DNA from: Solobacterium sp.
GTDB taxonomy: Bacteria > Bacillota_I > Bacilli_A > Erysipelotrichales > Erysipelotrichaceae
Length of the DNA stretch: 64,000 nt
NCBI GenBank assembly: GCA_022486705.1
Contig: JAKVKC010000006.1
Span: forward strand, 23,026 to 87,025
Reading direction: 5' to 3'
Made by a program: the position numbers and the translations under genes. The notes under the pieces are model-generated. The model worked only from the letters and a program-made list of their open reading frames with translations, made no database searches and was not told the DNA's origin. Positions 9,843-17,915 of the stretch are shown here, in pieces (within the stretch, counting starts at the first letter, position 1; each line of letters starts with the position of its first letter).

Positions 9843-11405
9843 CTAATATCCCCAAATTGTTTCCGGCCGGATACGGCATGGCGCATCATAGCCTGCTTCG
9901 CATCTGCGGCCATAGCCATCATAGCTTCCAGCCCAGCCAGCACCATATGCCAAGTCGCCGTCCCATGTTCTGGCATAGTTTGCAAAGTTGCTGCCATCGC
10001 CTAGGTACATCACTTCAATATGGCAATGCGGTCCAGAACTGTTGCCGGAGGATCCGGATAAGCCTAAGTAATCCCCAGCCTTGACAATCGTTCCCTGCGA
10101 CACCAAAGTACCGTCCGTCATATGACAGTAGATCAAGCCATACAGACTGCCATCTACAACGCACAGCAGATACAGCTGATTGCCGCCGCCATAGCCGCCG
10201 CCGTCTTCACCGCATCTGGAGCCAAGATAGCCAACGGGGCATCCGCTGACGCTCAGCATGATGACGCCCGTCCCTGCGGCATACAGCGGTGTGCCGGAGG
10301 ATACCGCAAAGTCATAGCCCAAATGAATGCCGCCGCCTGGATATTCCCACGTTCCTGCACTGCGGTAGGAGCCATAGACCGGTCTTGCCCAGCCAGTCGT
10401 CACAGGCTGTGAATCCGGCGTACTGTCCGGTGTATTGACAGGCTGATCTGTTGCAGAAGGTGCATCCGTTGACGAAGGATCGCTGGTCGGTGTCGGTGCA
10501 ATCGTCGGTGCCGGTGTTGGATTCATGATCTGATCCTGCAGCGCATCCAAAGAATCGGAAATGGATGACATCTGCGACTGCACTTGGGCAATATTTGTAG
10601 CGACATGATTGCCCTGCGCCTGCAGAACAGCTTCCTGGGATTGTGCTGCGGTTTCAATGACCTGTACTTTATACTGGTCTACCAAGACCTGTTCTCTTTG
10701 ATTTGAAATGATGACTTCCTGCTGCTGCAGCTCGGCTTCCTGCTGGGAAAGCTGATCCTGGCTGTCCTGCAGGACCTGCTTGGCTGAGTTCAGTTCCGTC
10801 ATCGCCTGCACGAGTTCATCATTTTCACTTTTTTCTTTATCCGCAATGCTGGCAAGTCCAGAAGCGACCCGCATAAAATCAGAAAACGTTTTAGCGCCCA
10901 TCAGCACATCGATCAGATTATTCACGCGCAGGGTCGCCTGTGCATTGACCATTCTCTCCTTGACCTTGGCGCTCATACTGTCAATGACCGTCTGCGCATC
11001 CGCCAAGGACTGCTGTTTTGTCTCGATCTGTGCTTGAGTATCGGCAATCTGTGCCTGCAGCGTTCCTCTCTGTGCTTCCAGATCAGAGATCGTACCATTC
11101 AATGTTTCGACATTGTTCTGATACTCCGTCAATTGATCCTGATAGGCAGAGATATTGGCTTCAATATCGGCTTTCTGCGCATTGATCGCATCCAGCTGTG
11201 CCTGCAGATCCGGTGTATTTTCAGCGATATATTCGGTATATGCTTTGCAGGCTTGGAAATCATCCTGTGTCTTTATATTGTCACTCTGGCATTTTTGATT
11301 CCAGTAGTCACTGTCGCTGTAGTCTTCAGCATGGATCGGAACAAGAGGGAAGATAGATAGAACTAAAGCTGTACTGACAATAAATTTTACTGCGGTATTT
11401 TTCAT
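9843..11405 (-). CDS. Second secreted coiled-coil M23 peptidase (paralogue of 4344-5774)
   Basis: About 520 residues: signal peptide (1-26), a Gln-rich coiled coil (about 50-310), a Pro/Thr/Ser-rich linker with TPAPTIAPTPTSDPS, then an M23 domain with zinc ligands in HLGYDF and HCHIEV. It shares the Cys/Gly-rich insert and the tail RRCEAGYDAPCRIRPET with the FtsEX-linked M23 gene, so one is a duplicate of the other. The Pro/Thr linker may let the catalytic domain reach further into the wall. It is a lone gene, not beside ftsEX. The start has no ribosome site: TTGTAC, 17 bp, TATACT and seven bases run directly into the ATG, suggesting a leaderless mRNA. Confidence 0.9.
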   Translation of the reverse strand: MKNTAVKFIVSTALVLSIFPLVPIHAEDYSDSDYWNQKCQSDNIKTQDDFQACKAYTEYIAENTPDLQAQLDAINAQKADIEANISAYQDQLTEYQNNVETLNGTISDLEAQRGTLQAQIADTQAQIETKQQSLADAQTVIDSMSAKVKERMVNAQATLRVNNLIDVLMGAKTFSDFMRVASGLASIADKEKSENDELVQAMTELNSAKQVLQDSQDQLSQQEAELQQQEVIISNQREQVLVDQYKVQVIETAAQSQEAVLQAQGNHVATNIAQVQSQMSSISDSLDALQDQIMNPTPAPTIAPTPTSDPSSTDAPSATDQPVNTPDSTPDSQPVTTGWARPVYGSYRSAGTWEYPGGGIHLGYDFAVSSGTPLYAAGTGVIMLSVSGCPVGYLGSRCGEDGGGYGGGNQLYLLCVVDGSLYGLIYCHMTDGTLVSQGTIVKAGDYLGLSGSSGNSSGPHCHIEVMYLGDGSNFANYARTWDGDLAYGAGWAGSYDGYGRRCEAGYDAPCRIRPETIWGY

Positions 11406-11442
11406 ACTTAAAAGTATACTCACTTTTCAGTCAGGTACAAAT
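11405..11442 (-). promoter_or_regulatory. Likely leaderless promoter of the second M23 gene
   Basis: Minus strand: -35-like TTGTAC, 17 bp, -10 TATACT, seven bases, then ATG at 11405. The expected start of transcription falls on the start codon. Confidence 0.5.
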
Positions 11443-11457
11443 AAGCTCTCTCTTTTT

Positions 11458-11955
11458 TTACTGCTTCTGCTTCAGAAATACGACGGACAGATAATATGCA
11501 AGAATGGAAGCGACAGCGCAGTCAATGCCTCTGAACAGTGCACCTTGGATCTGACTGATCTCGCTCACATCCATGCATACGATCAAGCCCATAGTAAGCA
11601 GCGTCGGCAGAAGGATGCATATGAGGATCAGAATGATCTGTGTTATCAGGCCATTGTCAGGAAATGCGGCCAGGAGAAGATGATTGTCTTTAGTATAAGG
11701 AATTGAAAGCTGCGGATCTTTCCTGAGCTTCTGACGGATCAGAACAGGATACAGATAGATCAGGATGATGCTCAGTATAATATTGGTGATCAATGTCCCT
11801 ATCATATAATTATGCAGATCGCTTTGTTCTGCCGAAAGGAAATAGCAGAGCACGGCATTGATGATGCCATTTGTCAGACCATTGTTCAGAAACATTTCTT
11901 TCCAAAGAAAAGAATGAAATACTGCGGAAGATTCTTTCTGCGGATATGCTGTCAT
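11458..11955 (-). CDS. Small integral membrane protein of unknown function
   Basis: 165 residues from ATG 11955 (MTAYPQKESS), chosen because AGAGGAC lies eight bases upstream. Four hydrophobic segments are visible: GIINAVLCYFL, LITNIILSIILIYLYPVLI, ITQIILILICILLPTLLTMG, and a C-terminal IDCAVASILAYYLSVVF. I do not recognise a family. It is transcribed divergently from crcB with about 100 bp between starts, and lies beside but is not clearly co-transcribed with the M23 gene. Confidence 0.65.
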   Translation of the reverse strand: MTAYPQKESSAVFHSFLWKEMFLNNGLTNGIINAVLCYFLSAEQSDLHNYMIGTLITNIILSIILIYLYPVLIRQKLRKDPQLSIPYTKDNHLLLAAFPDNGLITQIILILICILLPTLLTMGLIVCMDVSEISQIQGALFRGIDCAVASILAYYLSVVFLKQKQ

Positions 11956-12060
11956 ACTAGTGTCCTCTTTCCAGCAATACTGCTCTGCTTCAATCATAAC
12001 ATGCGATTCTTCATGTTTGTGCTAAAATCAAACAAGCAAAAAAAGAAAGAAGGCAGCGAT

Positions 12061-12429
12061 ATGATCAATTGTCTATGTGTAGGAATAGGAGGATTTCTTG
12101 GCAGTGTATGCCGTTATCTGGTCGGACTGATCCCCCTAAAGGAACAGACATCTTTTCCCTTTAAAACATTTGCCATCAATATTGCCGGTGCTTTTCTGCT
12201 TGGTCTTCTTTCTGCCTATGCCGCCAAGAATCCCAACACCAGTCCGCGCCTTCTGCTTTTATTGAAAGTCGGTGTATGCGGCGGTTTTACGACTTTCTCT
12301 ACCTTTGCCTATGAATCGACTTCTTTATTCACCGATGGCAAATCAGCCATTGCTTTGACCTATGTTCTATTGAGCATCACCTTAGGCATCTTAGCGGTCT
12401 ATGCTTCTCAGCTGATCATTCATTCCTGA
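12061..12429 (+). CDS. crcB: Fluoride channel CrcB/Fluc
   Basis: 122 residues with four membrane helices. Family motifs are visible: GIGGFLGSVCRYLVG at the N-terminus, FAINIAGAFLLGLL in helix 2, and GVCGGFTTFSTFAYE in helix 3, which carries the Phe residues and Thr of the fluoride pathway. Fluc proteins are dual-topology dimers that let fluoride leave the cell. Only one copy is present; many Firmicutes carry two tandem halves. An extended -10 (TGCTAAAAT) lies about 30 bp upstream, and I see no fluoride riboswitch in this leader. The only fluoride-type aptamer in the window precedes the NifU-like gene at 39 kb. Confidence 0.93.
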   Translation: MINCLCVGIGGFLGSVCRYLVGLIPLKEQTSFPFKTFAINIAGAFLLGLLSAYAAKNPNTSPRLLLLLKVGVCGGFTTFSTFAYESTSLFTDGKSAIALTYVLLSITLGILAVYASQLIIHS

Positions 12430-12496
12430 TCTGGACAGCTGCAGCAAATGTTCTACAATGAAGTCAGCGTTTTAAGGCAGCTCATTGGGGGAACAT

Positions 12497-15298
12497 ATGT
12501 CAAATCAATTTCTGACAAATTATACAGATACAACATTTCTGAAAAAGATCCAGGAAGATCTGCGCACCTGCCAGAGCTTTGCTTTCAGTGTCAGCTTCAT
12601 CAAGAAAGCAGGACTGATCCTTCTGTACAAAGATCTGGAAGCAGCTCTGCAGCGCGGATGCCAAGGACGTCTGATCACTTCAACATACCAGAACTTCACC
12701 GACATTGATTCGCTGCGGCGTTTTTCTTTTCTGATGCAGAAATATCCTGCTTTTTCATGCCATCTCGACTATAACAGTTTTATGGATGCATCCTATTCAG
12801 CTGTAGGCTACCATTCCAAAGGCTATTTATTTGCGTTTGCCGATCATACCGAAGTCATTGTCGGTTCTTCCAATATTACGCGCTATGCCCTTCTGAAGAA
12901 CATTGAATGGGATGTCGTTATTGATGAACAGACCGATAAAGAGGTCTATCCGCAAGCCATTGCCGAATTTGAAGACAAATGGAACAGAACATCTGAGCTG
13001 AATAAAGAACTGATTGAAAAATATACTCGCCAGCTGAGCTTTGCGGTAGAACGCTGGGATATGGACTATGATCTGTCCCGAGCAGAGATCAAGCCGAACT
13101 TCATGCAGCGAAAAGCATTGAAAGAGCTCAATCGATATCGTGCTATGGGCACTTCAAAAGCATTGATCGTCGCTGCTGCCGGCAGCGGCAAGACCTATCT
13201 TGCGGCCTTTGATGCACTGAACTTTGATGCCAAGCATCTTCTGTATATTGTTCATGAAGAATCAATTCTGAAGAAAGCGAAAGAGACTTTCGAAACTGTC
13301 TTCGGCGGCAGTGTCTCCTACGGTATTTATACCGGCCATCAGAAAGAAAGCGATGCCGACTTCTTATTTGCCACCAATCTCACCATGTGCAATTCACTGG
13401 ATCTGTTCGATCGAGATGAATTTGACTATATCATCATTGATGAATGCCATCACGCAGCTGCCTCTACCTATCAGAAGATCCTTTCTTATTTCACGCCGGA
13501 ATTTCTGCTTGGCTTAACGGCTACGCCAGAACGTATGGACAATCAGGATGTCTTTGCTTTGTTTGATGAGAACATTCCCTTTGAGCTTCGTTTAAAAGAT
13601 GCCATCATCAATGATCTGATCGTTCCTTTCCATTACTACGGCATCCGCGATGCTTTGATCGATTACGGTCTTTCGCCAAAAGAAGAACGCCGTGCAGCTG
13701 CAGAGCTTTCCACCGAAGAGCACTGCAGTTTCCTGCATGATCAGATTGAAAAGCATCGTCCCGCCGGCAAGCTGAAGGCCCTGGCTTTCTGCCGTACAGT
13801 CACGCATGCCAGGCAGATGTCAGAAGCGATGTCGGTCTACTATCATACCGCATACCTGACAGGAAAGAATGACATCGGTGAAAGGATCCGTGCCTACAAT
13901 GATCTGCAGAATGATGACAGTGATCTGGAGATCCTTTTCACCATTGATATCCTGAATGAAGGGGTCGATATTCCTGGCGTCAATATGGTCCTGTTCCTCA
14001 GACCGACCGATTCTTCTACCGTCTTTATTCAGCAGCTAGGCAGAGGCCTGCGGAAATATGAAGGAAAAAAATATGTAACTGTATTGGATTTCATCGGCAA
14101 CAGCTATCAGCGCAGTGTGCAGATTGCCTATGCACTGTCTACCCTTTCCGATCAGTTCGTGGTTGAAAAGAAACTGATGAGCTCTTTGGTCAGGGATGAC
14201 TTCTCTGCTTTAGGTCTGCAGGACTACGGTGTCGAGATCCATATCGATGACCTCAGCAAAGAAGAGATCATAAACTATATTCAGCAGGAGAACTTTAACA
14301 GTATCCGCTTCTTAACAAAGGACTACTTCAATTTCAAAAAGTATATCAACGCAGAATCCTATCCGACCCATATGGATTATCTGAACAATGACTGTGCCCC
14401 GGATCTGATGCGCTTTCTATCTGCTAAATGCAATGGCCGCAAGAACAATTCCTATTACAGTTTTCTGAAGGGAATCAAGGAAAATAATCTTCCGATCTTC
14501 AGTGAACAGCAGGTATTATTCCTGAACACCTTATCCAGCTATCTTCCTTTGGCCCGGCCGCATGAATATAAAATCATCCAGTGCATCCTGCATGGTACGG
14601 TTCAAAGAGATGCCATTGAACATGCATTAAGCGATGAGATCGTTGGATATCAGAAGTTGCAGTTTGACCATGCATTGAACAATCTGACGAAAGAGAAAAA
14701 CAAACCAGGTGTCGTAAAGCTCATCAATGAAGCAGACGGTCTGCTGTCACTGCATGCTGAACGCGATCCGCAGTTCGATGAATACCTGGAAGATCTTCTG
14801 CAGTATGGCCTGACCCGCTATCAGATCGAGCTAGGCGATACCCAGGGCTTCAAGCTCTGGCACAGCTATCGCAAGGAACAGGTCATGATGGTCCTCTGTC
14901 GGCCGGATGCGACCATGCTTGGCACATATTATATTGATGACTGCATCTACATCTTTGCGGCTTTAAAGAAAGATGCCAGCATTGCCGAGCATCTGAACTA
15001 TAAAGATAAGTTCCTGCAGCCGGATGTCTTTCAATGGGAAAGCAAAGGGAATCTTTCCGCTTCAGACAGGAACAATCTGACTCATCTGACAAAAGCAGAG
15101 CTCTTTATCCGCAAAGTAGAAAATGAAGATGGAGTGACCTTGCCATTTACATATGTCGGCACCGGCACCATGACCAATATGCAGGAAACAGGCAGTGCGA
15201 CCGGTACTCTGCTGTTCCAGATCCAGATGGATCATGAACTGCCAGCCGATCTCCAATATGATTTCGGTCTTGATCCAGACGCACAGAAAAAGAACTGA
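12497..15298 (+). CDS. PLD-nuclease / SF2 helicase / DUF3427 protein
   Basis: 933 residues from ATG 12497, with GGGGGAAC six bases upstream. Domains: an N-terminal phospholipase D-like domain (about 5-175) with one HKD-type motif (HSKGYLFAFAD, then GSSNITRYALL); an SF2 helicase core with Walker A AAAGSGKTYL near residue 235, DECHHAAA, GLTATPERMD, and motif VI QQLGRGLRKYEGK; and a C-terminal DUF3427-type region (about 640-930). This architecture is known but not functionally defined. The nuclease-like and translocase modules suggest restriction or repair of DNA, possibly antiviral (inference). A Nudix hydrolase gene follows after 20 bp and is probably co-transcribed. Confidence 0.88.
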   Translation: MSNQFLTNYTDTTFLKKIQEDLRTCQSFAFSVSFIKKAGLILLYKDLEAALQRGCQGRLITSTYQNFTDIDSLRRFSFLMQKYPAFSCHLDYNSFMDASYSAVGYHSKGYLFAFADHTEVIVGSSNITRYALLKNIEWDVVIDEQTDKEVYPQAIAEFEDKWNRTSELNKELIEKYTRQLSFAVERWDMDYDLSRAEIKPNFMQRKALKELNRYRAMGTSKALIVAAAGSGKTYLAAFDALNFDAKHLLYIVHEESILKKAKETFETVFGGSVSYGIYTGHQKESDADFLFATNLTMCNSLDLFDRDEFDYIIIDECHHAAASTYQKILSYFTPEFLLGLTATPERMDNQDVFALFDENIPFELRLKDAIINDLIVPFHYYGIRDALIDYGLSPKEERRAAAELSTEEHCSFLHDQIEKHRPAGKLKALAFCRTVTHARQMSEAMSVYYHTAYLTGKNDIGERIRAYNDLQNDDSDLEILFTIDILNEGVDIPGVNMVLFLRPTDSSTVFIQQLGRGLRKYEGKKYVTVLDFIGNSYQRSVQIAYALSTLSDQFVVEKKLMSSLVRDDFSALGLQDYGVEIHIDDLSKEEIINYIQQENFNSIRFLTKDYFNFKKYINAESYPTHMDYLNNDCAPDLMRFLSAKCNGRKNNSYYSFLKGIKENNLPIFSEQQVLFLNTLSSYLPLARPHEYKIIQCILHGTVQRDAIEHALSDEIVGYQKLQFDHALNNLTKEKNKPGVVKLINEADGLLSLHAERDPQFDEYLEDLLQYGLTRYQIELGDTQGFKLWHSYRKEQVMMVLCRPDATMLGTYYIDDCIYIFAALKKDASIAEHLNYKDKFLQPDVFQWESKGNLSASDRNNLTHLTKAELFIRKVENEDGVTLPFTYVGTGTMTNMQETGSATGTLLFQIQMDHELPADLQYDFGLDPDAQKKN

Positions 15299-15318
15299 TA
15301 GAAATAAGAGGAAATAAA

Positions 15319-15696
15319 ATGGTCGAAGTAGTTGCAGCACGTATTTGGAAAAATGATACCTTTCTGATCTGTCAGCGAGGAAAAGAAAAGTCGCAGGGAA
15401 TGCTGTGGGAATTTGTCGGCGGCAAAATCGAACCTGGCGAAACAAAGCAGCAGGCACTGATCAGAGAATGCCAAGAAGAACTGAAGATCACCTTAGCTGT
15501 TGGCAGAGAAGTATGCGATGTCACGCATGCCTATCCCGGCATGACTATTCATCTGACTTTATTTGATGCCAAGATCATCGCAGGCGTACCGACAAAAACA
15601 GAGCACAATGATCTGAAATGGATCAAAGAAAAAGAGATCTCAGAGTATCCTTTCTGTCCAGCAGATGAAGAAATGATCCGGATCATCTATCACTAA
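15319..15696 (+). CDS. Nudix hydrolase, MutT/8-oxo-dGTPase type
   Basis: 125 residues. The Nudix box is intact: GG-KIEPGE, seven residues, RECQEEL, giving the GX5EX7REUXEE pattern. The start MVEVVAARIWKND and the GMLWEFVGGK context match MutT-like enzymes that hydrolyse oxidised dGTP in the cytoplasm to prevent mispairing. AAGAGG precedes the ATG. It lies 20 bp after the PLD-helicase gene on the same strand, so it may process nucleotides for that system or be an ordinary sanitising enzyme. A bidirectional terminator follows. Confidence 0.9.
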   Translation: MVEVVAARIWKNDTFLICQRGKEKSQGMLWEFVGGKIEPGETKQQALIRECQEELKITLAVGREVCDVTHAYPGMTIHLTLFDAKIIAGVPTKTEHNDLKWIKEKEISEYPFCPADEEMIRIIYH

Positions 15697-15722
15697 AAAA
15701 AGGAGAGGTCTCCTTTTCTTTA
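15695..15722. terminator. Bidirectional terminator between the Nudix gene and ybaK
   Basis: AAAGGAGA and TCTCCTTT form a near-perfect stem flanked by A-rich and T-rich tracts, serving the convergent Nudix and ybaK genes. Confidence 0.85.
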
Positions 15723-16208
15723 TTCATCAATCCCGATTGGTGCCGCAATGCCATCGGTGATCTTCAGCAGATCATCCGAATTGACTTCTACCTGCGTGCC
15801 GACTCTGCCGCCCGATACCAAGATCGTATCAAACAATACAATGGTCTCATCAAAGACGGTCTTGAATTTTTTCTTCATGCCAATAGGGGAACATCCGCCA
15901 TGGATATACCCTGTCAATGGCAGCAGTTCTTTCTGCGGGATCATTTCAACATGTTTTGCCCCGACTGCTTTCGCGCATGCTTTCAGATCAAGCTTCTGCG
16001 CTACCGGTACCGCAAAGACATAGTGCTCGCCATCATTGCCGACCGTCACCAGTGTCTTGAATACCTGTTCGGGATCCTCATTGCATTTTCGAGCAACGGA
16101 CAGACCGTCGATCAGATCATCGTCTGTTTCATATGTATGCAGCGTATATGCGATCCCTTCGCTTTCCAGGATCCGCATTGCATTTGTTTTCGTTTCTTTC
16201 TTTGCCAT
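15720..16208 (-). CDS. ybaK: Cys-tRNA(Pro)/Cys-tRNA deacylase YbaK
   Basis: 162 residues, full length for the YbaK/EbsC family. It trans-edits tRNA(Pro) wrongly charged with cysteine. Family features are visible: YTLHTYE near the N-terminus, FKTLVTVGND, VFAVPVAQKLDLKACAKA, the conserved GYIHGGCSPIGMKKKF, and VSGGRVGTQVEV. Its ATG overlaps the stop of the upstream ABC ATPase as TAATG, so it is translated as the last gene of the T-box-controlled tryptophan transport operon. That linkage is unusual for a prolyl-tRNA editing factor. Confidence 0.93.
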   Translation of the reverse strand: MAKKETKTNAMRILESEGIAYTLHTYETDDDLIDGLSVARKCNEDPEQVFKTLVTVGNDGEHYVFAVPVAQKLDLKACAKAVGAKHVEMIPQKELLPLTGYIHGGCSPIGMKKKFKTVFDETIVLFDTILVSGGRVGTQVEVNSDDLLKITDGIAAPIGIDE

Positions 16209-16999
16209 TATTCTTCCCTTAACAGTATACGATCATCGTCAAGGTCATTGCGGAATTTCTGCATCAGATCTTCGACCGTAGACTGTTTTTTCTCTGCGGC
16301 AGAGAGATCAGAGATGATCCGGCCATTGGACATCATGATCGTACGATTGCCCAGCTGCAGTGCCTGATGAAGATTATGCGTGATCATCATGCATGTCATA
16401 TGGTTCTTTTCAACGATCTGCTTGGTCAGGGCCAAGATCTTCTCCGCTGCTTTGGGATCCAAGGCTGCGGTATGTTCATCCAGCAGCAATAACTTCGGCG
16501 GTACAATGGTCGCCATCAAGAGCGTCAGAGCCTGTCTCTGTCCGCCGGACAGCGTACCTACCGGTACATCCATGCGGTCTTCCAATCCCATATCCAATTG
16601 TTGCAGGCAGGCGGCATACATTTCTCTGTCCTGCTTGGAGATGCGGGAGAAACTGTCCGTATGCGAAGAAGCACTGAGGTTGGCCAGCGCAAGATTTTCT
16701 TCAATGGTCATATGCGGTGCGGTGCCCTTCAAAGGATCCTGAAATAAACGGCCGATATATTTGGAGCGCTGATATTCTTTCTGAAAAGTGATATTCTCAC
16801 CATCCAGGACGATCTTTCCTTCATCGATCCGAAAGTTGCCGGCGATTGCATTGAACAGTGTTGATTTGCCTGCACCATTGGAGCCAAGGATGGTAATGAA
16901 ATCACCATCCGCCACCGACAGAGAAAGATCCTTCAGAGCTGTTTTTTCATTGATCGTACCGGCATTGAAGATCTTGGTAAGTCCCGTTATCTCCAGCAT
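16208..16999 (-). CDS. trpZ: ABC transporter ATPase, tryptophan-type (TrpZ-like)
   Basis: 263 residues. Walker A is GSNGAGKSTL near residue 38, Q-loop LFQDP, signature LSGGQRQA, Walker B LLLLDEHTAALDP, and the switch His is in MITHN. The D-loop replacement of the usual DEPT by DEHTAALD is typical of the X4-type importers that partner a TrpX-like binding protein. It energises uptake through the adjacent permease. Its start overlaps the permease stop by one base (TGATG) and its stop overlaps ybaK. Confidence 0.88.
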   Translation of the reverse strand: MLEITGLTKIFNAGTINEKTALKDLSLSVADGDFITILGSNGAGKSTLFNAIAGNFRIDEGKIVLDGENITFQKEYQRSKYIGRLFQDPLKGTAPHMTIEENLALANLSASSHTDSFSRISKQDREMYAACLQQLDMGLEDRMDVPVGTLSGGQRQALTLLMATIVPPKLLLLDEHTAALDPKAAEKILALTKQIVEKNHMTCMMITHNLHQALQLGNRTIMMSNGRIISDLSAAEKKQSTVEDLMQKFRNDLDDDRILLREE

Positions 17000-17901
17000 C
17001 AGTTCTTCCCCTCCCTTCTGGCTTTCAAGGCATACTGCATGTTTTCTTTAATGGTCGGTGCAGCAATAGCCAAAGCAACAATGATCGCTGTCACCAGTTT
17101 CAGGCATTCGATTGGAATAATGCTTGTGCGCAGAATAATGGCATAGATCAGACGATAGATAATATTTCCGATCAGACATGCAAGAATGTTCCGGCCCATA
17201 TTCTTTCTGCCATTGATCAAAGTCTCACCGATGATCAGGCAGGCAAGACCGATGACAACGATGCCCGTACCGCCGTTGATATCGGCGCTCTTCTGCATCT
17301 GTCCAGCCAATGCCCCAGATAAGCCCGTCAGACAGTTGGCGATCACCAAGCCAAGCGTGATCGTATGGCGCGGATCAATGGAAGAAGCAGAGACCATATC
17401 CTTATTGTCGCCAGTCGCCCTGATCGAAAGACCGATCCGTGTCGACAGGAACCATTTCATCAGGATCATGCATACTGCACAGATGATTCCCGCTAAGACT
17501 GCTTTATACCATGTGCCCCCAATGCCCAGGCCTTTGAACAGCGTGTAGATGGTATCGCCTTTGAGCAGAGAGACATTGGAGCTCCATCCCATGGCGGCCA
17601 GATTGACCGTGTAAAGACCGGTATTTGTGATAATGCCAGCTAAGATCGAAGGAACGCCCATGCGTGTCTGCAGGAAAGCTGTCACATAGCCAGCACATCC
17701 GCCGGCGATCATGCCTAAGAAGACGCCTAAGATCGGGTGCCCTGCCGCAGCCGATGAGACCGATACTGCCATGCCCAGGATGAAGCATCCGTCCGTCGTC
17801 AGATCGGCGATATCCAAAATGCGATAGCTCAGGAACAATGCCAAAGCGACCAAAGAATAAACACAGCCCAATTCCAACGCTGTCTGAAAAATAAATAGCA
17901 T
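16999..17901 (-). CDS. trpY: ABC transporter permease, tryptophan-type (TrpY-like)
   Basis: 300 residues with about eight hydrophobic segments and the branched-chain/ribose-type permease fold. Features include LSYRILDIADLTTDGCFILG near residues 24-44, LSTRIGLSIRATGDNKDMV near the middle, and a run of membrane helices to the Lys/Arg-rich tail. It forms the membrane channel of the uptake system. It starts 15 bp after the binding protein gene and overlaps the ATPase gene by one base. Confidence 0.88.
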   Translation of the reverse strand: MLFIFQTALELGCVYSLVALALFLSYRILDIADLTTDGCFILGMAVSVSSAAAGHPILGVFLGMIAGGCAGYVTAFLQTRMGVPSILAGIITNTGLYTVNLAAMGWSSNVSLLKGDTIYTLFKGLGIGGTWYKAVLAGIICAVCMILMKWFLSTRIGLSIRATGDNKDMVSASSIDPRHTITLGLVIANCLTGLSGALAGQMQKSADINGGTGIVVIGLACLIIGETLINGRKNMGRNILACLIGNIIYRLIYAIILRTSIIPIECLKLVTAIIVALAIAAPTIKENMQYALKARREGKN

Positions 17902-17915
17902 AACTGCCTCCTAAC

